NCBI GenBank assembly: GCA_002424815.1
Contig: DILB01000022.1
Coordinates: 226 to 35,155 of the forward strand
Direction of reading: 5' to 3'
Origin: Caryophanales bacterium UBA5603
Lineage (GTDB): Bacteria > Bacillota_I > Bacilli_A > Izemoplasmatales > Hujiaoplasmataceae
DNA length: 34,930 bases
The first letter of the stretch is position 1. Every line of letters begins with the position of its first letter. This document shows, piece by piece, positions 30,877 to 34,930 of this stretch. The notes beneath the pieces were generated by a model. That model had not been told where the DNA came from, did not search any database, and saw only the letters and a list, made by a program, of their open reading frames with translations. A program made the translations under genes and the position numbers.

Positions 30877-32694
30877 TTATAGTTTCATCAAAACAATTGA
30901 ATCATTTTTATCAATTAATAAAGTTTCATTTGCTTCAAGATTTCCTGAAAAAATTCTTAATTCCTCTTTATGAAATAAACCGATGGGAATTAACGATTTA
31001 TTGTAACTTTCATAAAGGGAGCAGATGAATGATTTTTGTGATGTGAAGGCGATAGGGAAAATCTCATTAATACATTCCTTAGCGGATTTTATTGTGATAG
31101 CTTGTTCATCCTTGTTATTATCATTTGGAGAGATGGTCAAAAGATCATCATAAAATTCTGAAGTATCAGCAATAAGCGCAAGTTTACTCATTAATAAAGA
31201 AGTAATTTTATTTGAAATAATAGTATTAAGGATATTAAAGTCCTTGATAATGTGATCGTTTTTAGGGTCAAGGAGTTCCACAATAATATGGACATTCGAT
31301 TTTTTTAAGTGACTTTGAAGATAGATTAAATTGTCAATTACATTGGCATCAAGTGCATCGATAGGTGCGAATTCATCGCTAAGAAGGACAATCGTGCATT
31401 GAACTGAAGCATTATTAATGGTTTCAAGAAACGAAGGAAAATCCTTATCTTCTATCCAATGCGAGTTAAAACGACTTTGGTTAATCAATTCATATTCTTT
31501 AAATGCATCGAGAATAAATGCGAGTTTGTTGTTCTTACCAACAATAAAAACTTCCATCGTTCTATTTTCTTCAATAGGTAATACTTTAAGTGTTTTCGTT
31601 TCAACTTTAGTTGTACTTTTTATGGTTTTTGTTGCATTGGAAAGTGATAGAACAAATAAATCATTTCCTTCTTGTGAGAGGGGTATAGCATGTGAATAAT
31701 GAGATAAGCATTCGTCAAAAGTAGTGTTCTTTAAACGATATATTTCTGCGCCTTCAAAAGAAAATAGAGATAGATAAACATCTTCAATTTTACTCTCAAT
31801 AATTGTCTGTGAGATGATTTGTCCCAATCGTCGATCAAAACAAATAGGCATAACATCAAAATTTTTAAGGGTTTGAACCACAGAAGTCATGGTTATTATT
31901 TTCGATTTGGTTTCATACTTTTTAACTTCTGCGACCATTGGTATGCGTTTTTCAAATTGAACTCTTCCGAGACCTAAAATGATTTTGATGATATTTAAAT
32001 CTGAATTTGCAATGGATGCATTTGAATCAATTTTACCTTCTTGATTCATAATTAAAACCGAATCTGCTTTTTCCAAGGAGATATCTTGTAAATCTGAAAG
32101 GAGAAGTGGATCTCCCTTTTTAACTAAAATGTTAAGCTTTGTAACATCAACAACTTGGTGGTTTTTAAGTGCTACAGCATTAGCAATCATTTTTTCAGCA
32201 AAGGATTTTTCAATATCAGCGAGAATGACAATGGTCACTTGATCTTGTTCCATATGTAGCAAATCTGCGACTAATTCGGGGACCTTATTATTCCAATTTA
32301 GAATAGCAATATGCTTTTCAAGATATATTTTTCCGCCACCTGATTGTTTTTTTTGGAAGTATTCTTTTATTGCATTGGTTGTTAATGCGATGATCGTTCC
32401 GGAAAATAAAACCATCCCAACAATTAATACAACGACAGCTAAAACCATAGTCGGAGGGTTGTCAATGGTCAAGATGGCATTGGGTGTCAGCATCCACTTG
32501 ACTGAACCGTTTGTAAATGCGTCAAGCCATGAAGAAAATGAATCATCAATTAAAACGGCAATCCAAGCTGCTATTGCTAAAATGAAGAGGTTAATGAGTA
32601 CCATGCGCATTATAATAAAAACAATTGGTTTTTTATAGGTTCTAACACTAATGGTACTGCGAATTTTCGAGAGTTGAGCTTTAATTTTATTCAC
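30877..32694 (-). CDS. CASTOR/POLLUX-related ion channel with RCK-type domains
   Basis: This 605-residue protein has a basic N-terminus and two membrane segments (about residues 23-50 and 82-112). A long cytoplasmic region holds two Rossmann/RCK-like units, the first beginning KHIAILNWNNKVPELVADLL, a motif characteristic of CASTOR/POLLUX (DUF1012) channels. The stretch VTIVILADIEKS and the later MEVFIVGKNNKLAFILDAF mark the nucleotide-fold strands. No canonical K+ filter (GYG) is present between the two helices. Such channels are thought to pass cations and to be ligand-gated; in bacteria their role is unclear. The GTG at 32694 is preferred: GGAGGG stands 8 bases before it but only 2 before the TTG at 32700. 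The gene is single and ends at the shared hairpin. Confidence 0.8.
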   Translation of the reverse strand: MNKIKAQLSKIRSTISVRTYKKPIVFIIMRMVLINLFILAIAAWIAVLIDDSFSSWLDAFTNGSVKWMLTPNAILTIDNPPTMVLAVVVLIVGMVLFSGTIIALTTNAIKEYFQKKQSGGGKIYLEKHIAILNWNNKVPELVADLLHMEQDQVTIVILADIEKSFAEKMIANAVALKNHQVVDVTKLNILVKKGDPLLLSDLQDISLEKADSVLIMNQEGKIDSNASIANSDLNIIKIILGLGRVQFEKRIPMVAEVKKYETKSKIITMTSVVQTLKNFDVMPICFDRRLGQIISQTIIESKIEDVYLSLFSFEGAEIYRLKNTTFDECLSHYSHAIPLSQEGNDLFVLSLSNATKTIKSTTKVETKTLKVLPIEENRTMEVFIVGKNNKLAFILDAFKEYELINQSRFNSHWIEDKDFPSFLETINNASVQCTIVLLSDEFAPIDALDANVIDNLIYLQSHLKKSNVHIIVELLDPKNDHIIKDFNILNTIISNKITSLLMSKLALIADTSEFYDDLLTISPNDNNKDEQAITIKSAKECINEIFPIAFTSQKSFICSLYESYNKSLIPIGLFHKEELRIFSGNLEANETLLIDKNDSIVLMKL

Positions 32695-32847
32695 AGACAA
32701 TGCCCTCCAAAAAATAGCAAAAAATAAATTATTATGGATTAATTATCGATAAAAAATATGTTTTTGTCAACCCCTTGACCTCGTATATCCGGATGAATCA
32801 GCAATCCGTGTTATTTTTAAAATCATTTTGAAGATTAATAAGAAAAA

Positions 32848-32886
32848 AACCGTGTTTCAAGAGAGGATTTTCTTGATTCACGGTTT
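32848..32886 (-). terminator. Intrinsic terminator of the PfkB-family gene
   Basis: A nested stem, AACCGTG/CACGGTT outside and TCAAGA/TCTTGA inside, followed on minus by seven T. Confidence 0.8.
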
Positions 32887-32903
32887 ATAGAATAAATCAT
32901 CAA

Positions 32904-34034
32904 TTATACAAGCCCTTTTTCCCATTCTTCAATAAATTCTATTAATTCTTTGAATGTCGGACTCTTGGCATTTCTCACATAATAACCACTGGTCGACATG
33001 CCTGTTAAAAGACATTCTTCAGGCTTTAATCCGAGTAGTAAACCTAAGACAAATCCAGCATTAAAATTGTCACCCGCACCGGTCGTTAATTTTGGTTTTT
33101 GAACAAACGGTCCCATCGCTTCATAAAATTGACCCTCAATAACAGTGCTTGAGCGGTCAACAGGATGAATGACCACTGCATCGACTTCTAATCGACGGTA
33201 TAATGCTTCGTTTAATTCTTTTAAAGAAATTTCCATTTTTTCAAGCGATGAACGATTGAATAAATTTAAGACTTTTCCTACATCATATGCTTCTTTTTTA
33301 TTCAAACCCAAAACAACAAAGAATCGAGAACGGAATTGTTTGAGCAAATCAAGAGCAGAAACAATTTCCGACCATTCGCGTTTTTCAGGATCGGCAAGAT
33401 CTACAAAGAAGATGGGCTTTATTTCCCGAATTTTCATTTGTGGAAGAATTTCATCAAGCAACTTTTGCCATAATTCAGTATTGTGAGGAATCATCGACCA
33501 GTTGACGGATGCAAACAAATCGGTTTCATCCAATAATTCAAGGAGTTTAGATTTGCCAAAAGACGATATCAATTTCTCATAAGTGATATCATTGAGCGAT
33601 GACATCTTGCCAAGTAACAATTTGCCATCATCAAATTCAAGCGCATCTGTGTGTCCGCTATTTGCGATAGAATGGAGATGGACATTGTCATCCATTACTC
33701 GAAAAACATCATCAATAGTAGGATCACCTAAGGCACCGATATAAGTAATCTTTGATCCGTGTTTAGAAAGAGAATTGCACATAATTGGGCCATTTCCGCC
33801 GATTTTTTTAACCACAGGAAAAAGTTCGATATTCGTTGATAGTCCCCCTGCTTTTTCAATTCGTTTTGCCAAAGCGGTAATTGAATCGATGCGCGTAAAA
33901 TGTTCACTATCAAGACGTTTATCGACAACATGGATTATTTCATCGATGAAACCATCAAAACCAATAACCATTTTTTTTGTTGTAGGATTCTTGCCACTAA
34001 GTGTTTTTGTTAATTCGAGTTTTATATTATTCAT
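32904..34034 (-). CDS. PfkB-family carbohydrate kinase
   Basis: This protein of about 376 residues is a ribokinase/PfkB-fold sugar kinase. VIGFDGFIDEIIHVVDKR opens the sheet, KKIGGNGPIMCNSLSKHG is the sugar-binding GGN loop, and the C-terminal LTTGAGDNFNAGFVLGLL carries the anion hole and catalytic Asp. It is longer than ordinary ribokinases, with an insert around residues 180-270, and the substrate is not evident. It could phosphorylate the 2-keto-3-deoxy acid expected from the operon at 18-20.8 kb, but nothing links the two. The ATG at 34034 has no ribosome site close by; GGAG at 34062-34065 stands 6 bases before an in-frame ATT (34053-34055), which would add seven residues (SNPKYD after the initiator). 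A 19-bp palindrome lies between. Confidence 0.85.
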   Translation of the reverse strand: MNNIKLELTKTLSGKNPTTKKMVIGFDGFIDEIIHVVDKRLDSEHFTRIDSITALAKRIEKAGGLSTNIELFPVVKKIGGNGPIMCNSLSKHGSKITYIGALGDPTIDDVFRVMDDNVHLHSIANSGHTDALEFDDGKLLLGKMSSLNDITYEKLISSFGKSKLLELLDETDLFASVNWSMIPHNTELWQKLLDEILPQMKIREIKPIFFVDLADPEKREWSEIVSALDLLKQFRSRFFVVLGLNKKEAYDVGKVLNLFNRSSLEKMEISLKELNEALYRRLEVDAVVIHPVDRSSTVIEGQFYEAMGPFVQKPKLTTGAGDNFNAGFVLGLLLGLKPEECLLTGMSTSGYYVRNAKSPTFKELIEFIEEWEKGLV

Positions 34035-34041
34035 GTCATAT

Positions 34042-34060
34042 TTCGGATTTGAAATCCGAA
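34042..34060. promoter_or_regulatory. 19-bp palindrome between ribosome site and ATG of the PfkB gene
   Basis: TTCGGATTT-G-AAATCCGAA is a perfect inverted repeat. In the mRNA it would form a hairpin directly after GGAG and could control translation; as DNA it could be an operator. Confidence 0.55.
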
Positions 34061-34173
34061 GCTCCTTTCATTCATCTTTATTATCAATAGTATAACAGAA
34101 ATTATTTAAATTAGGTATTCTCTCATTCGAAATTTTGATTGATGATAATATTTCGATCTCGCATTGATTCGTT

Positions 34174-34202
34174 TTGGTTTTTTTGCTTTGATAGTGTATA
34201 AT
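34174..34202 (+). promoter_or_regulatory. Promoter of the cyclophilin gene
   Basis: TTGGTT (34174-34179), 17 bases, TATAAT (34197-34202), about 30 bases before the ATG. Confidence 0.6.
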
Positions 34203-34233
34203 AATATCAAAATATATTTGAAAAGGATTTAGT

Positions 34234-34824
34234 ATGAGAAAGTTACTATGCATCGCTCTATTGATTTTAATAACGCCGCTAACTGCGTGCAAAGAGGAGA
34301 ACACTAATATGGACAATAGTAATCCAATCGTCACCATCGAAGTAAAAGGTTATTCAGAGCCTATGGTTCTTGAACTGTATTATGATGTCGCTCCAAATAC
34401 GGTTCGCAATTTCATTCATTTAGCAAAAAACGGATACTACAATGGCTCAATTTTTCATCGCGTGATAAAAGATTTTATGATTCAAGGTGGTGCGGGAGAT
34501 TCAAGTGCTTGCACCATTGCTGGAGAGTTTACGACAAATGCATTCGTAAATGATTTAAAACACGAACGCGGTGTTATTTCTATGGCAAGAACATCGGTTA
34601 AAAATTCAGCGACGAGCCAATTTTTTATTATGCATAAAACTTCAACGCATCTTGATGGTAATTATGCTGCATTTGGGAAATTGATTTCAGGGTTTGAAAC
34701 GCTTGATGCAATTGCGAATGTTCCAACAGGGTACCAAGATCGTCCGATATCAGAAATTCAGATTCGCAAGGTGACTGTCGATACAAAAGGCATTAAATAC
34801 GATGCGCCGACTTGTATTAAATAA
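34234..34824 (+). CDS. Cyclophilin-type peptidyl-prolyl isomerase lipoprotein
   Basis: This 196-residue lipoprotein has a signal peptide MRKLLCIALLILITPLTAC with the lipobox LTAC. A short linker is followed by a bacterial-type cyclophilin domain (about residues 32-185). Active-site blocks are present: IFHRVIKDFMIQGG (with the catalytic Arg), ISMARTSVKNSATSQFFIM (Met/Ala-rich pocket and the Gln) and HLDGNYAAFGKLISG, where Tyr stands for the Trp that binds cyclosporin in eukaryotic forms. It should speed proline isomerisation in proteins outside the membrane. An AAAAGGA site precedes the ATG. The gene is single, divergent from the PfkB gene. Confidence 0.9.
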   Translation: MRKLLCIALLILITPLTACKEENTNMDNSNPIVTIEVKGYSEPMVLELYYDVAPNTVRNFIHLAKNGYYNGSIFHRVIKDFMIQGGAGDSSACTIAGEFTTNAFVNDLKHERGVISMARTSVKNSATSQFFIMHKTSTHLDGNYAAFGKLISGFETLDAIANVPTGYQDRPISEIQIRKVTVDTKGIKYDAPTCIK

Positions 34825-34832
34825 TATAAACT

Positions 34833-34870
34833 AAGGGATGATTTTTTAAAAAAAATCTTCCCTTTTTTTT
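34833..34870 (+). terminator. Intrinsic terminator of the cyclophilin gene
   Basis: AAGGGATGATTTTTT pairs with AAAAAATCTTCCCTT with one mismatch, followed by T6. Confidence 0.8.
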
Positions 34871-34896
34871 ATTTCAAAAAAAATGTAATTTAGGTA

Positions 34897-34925
34897 TTGT
34901 GTTACGAATAGTACTGTGTTATAAT
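34897..34925 (+). promoter_or_regulatory. Promoter for a gene beyond the right edge
   Basis: TTGTGT (34897-34902), 17 bases, TATAAT (34920-34925) preceded by TGT (extended -10). The gene it drives lies outside the window. Confidence 0.6.
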
Positions 34926-34930
34926 TGGTT

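Noticed and set aside
33169..34095. Plus-strand ORFs opposite the PfkB kinase gene
   Set aside because: They are antisense to a gene with clear kinase motifs and have Ser/Phe-rich products without features.
1..34930. CRISPR array, tRNA, rRNA, phage or intact insertion sequence
   Set aside because: No regularly spaced direct repeats, no cloverleaf-like sequence, and no transposase, integrase or structural phage gene were found by reading; a tool search would be needed for certainty on tRNA.

Overview
The window is AT-rich DNA (a 60-base sample at 12121-12180 is about 28% G+C). It uses strong GGAGG-type ribosome binding sites, TTGnnn/TATAAT promoters (often with an extended TGn -10), short intrinsic terminators, and TGA as a normal stop codon. 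The exported proteins are mostly lipoproteins, and InlB/Listeria-Bacteroides repeats, BspA-like LRRs and a CASTOR/POLLUX-type channel are present. Together these suggest a low-G+C Bacillota/Mycoplasmatota-like bacterium that keeps the standard code (Acholeplasmatales/Izemoplasmatales-like). That placement is an inference from gene content. No rRNA, tRNA, CRISPR array, phage or intact transposase was seen.

Layout. 1-1.7 kb: the 3' end of an InlB-repeat surface protein and a duplicated FMN-binding-type lipoprotein. 1.8-3.9 kb: an S66 LD-carboxypeptidase/MccF-like peptidase and a GH17 beta-glucanase, both on minus. 4.3-5.5 kb: a lipoprotein with an InlB repeat and BspA-type LRRs, followed by a 135-bp inverted-repeat element. 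6.1-8.8 kb (minus): an island with clearly higher G+C encoding a lipoprotein, an ECF sigma factor and a TTG-started membrane protein overlapping it. The lipoprotein and the membrane protein have related ectodomains, so this looks like a self-contained surface-sensing sigma/anti-sigma system. 9.3-12.2 kb: a serine hydrolase apparently started at ATT, a DegV fatty-acid-binding protein and a zinc-ribbon membrane protein. 12.4-15.9 kb (minus): a tight four-gene redox operon (NTF2/SnoaL-like protein, retinol-dehydrogenase-like SDR, CrtI-like FAD oxidoreductase, flavodoxin). 16.4-17.1 kb: a GH16 laminarinase-like enzyme. 18.0-20.8 kb (minus): an enolase-superfamily sugar-acid dehydratase, an SDR and an SMP-30 lactonase, which read as an oxidative non-phosphorylative sugar or sugar-acid pathway; a palindrome overlaps its promoter.

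21-31 kb holds a cluster of c-di-GMP genes: a 7-TM protein and a PAS-GGDEF protein, a membrane-PAS-HD-GYP protein, and a two-gene unit of a cobalamin-binding protein and a GGDEF protein. The cobalamin protein carries the full signature of B12 photoreceptors (W-x9-EH, ExHxxG-x41-SxT-x26-GG) but has no DNA-binding domain. With a diguanylate cyclase starting 2 bases after its stop, it looks like a B12-based, probably light-responsive, c-di-GMP input module. Interspersed are a PlsC-like acyltransferase with a zinc-ribbon tail, a CorA transporter, a secreted protein coupled to a 58-aa lipoprotein, a CASTOR/POLLUX channel, a PfkB kinase and a cyclophilin lipoprotein.

The findings to look at first are the B12/GGDEF pair, the ECF module with duplicated ectodomains, the flavodoxin/CrtI/SDR/NTF2 operon, the palindrome array upstream of the HD-GYP gene, and the apparent ATT start codons.
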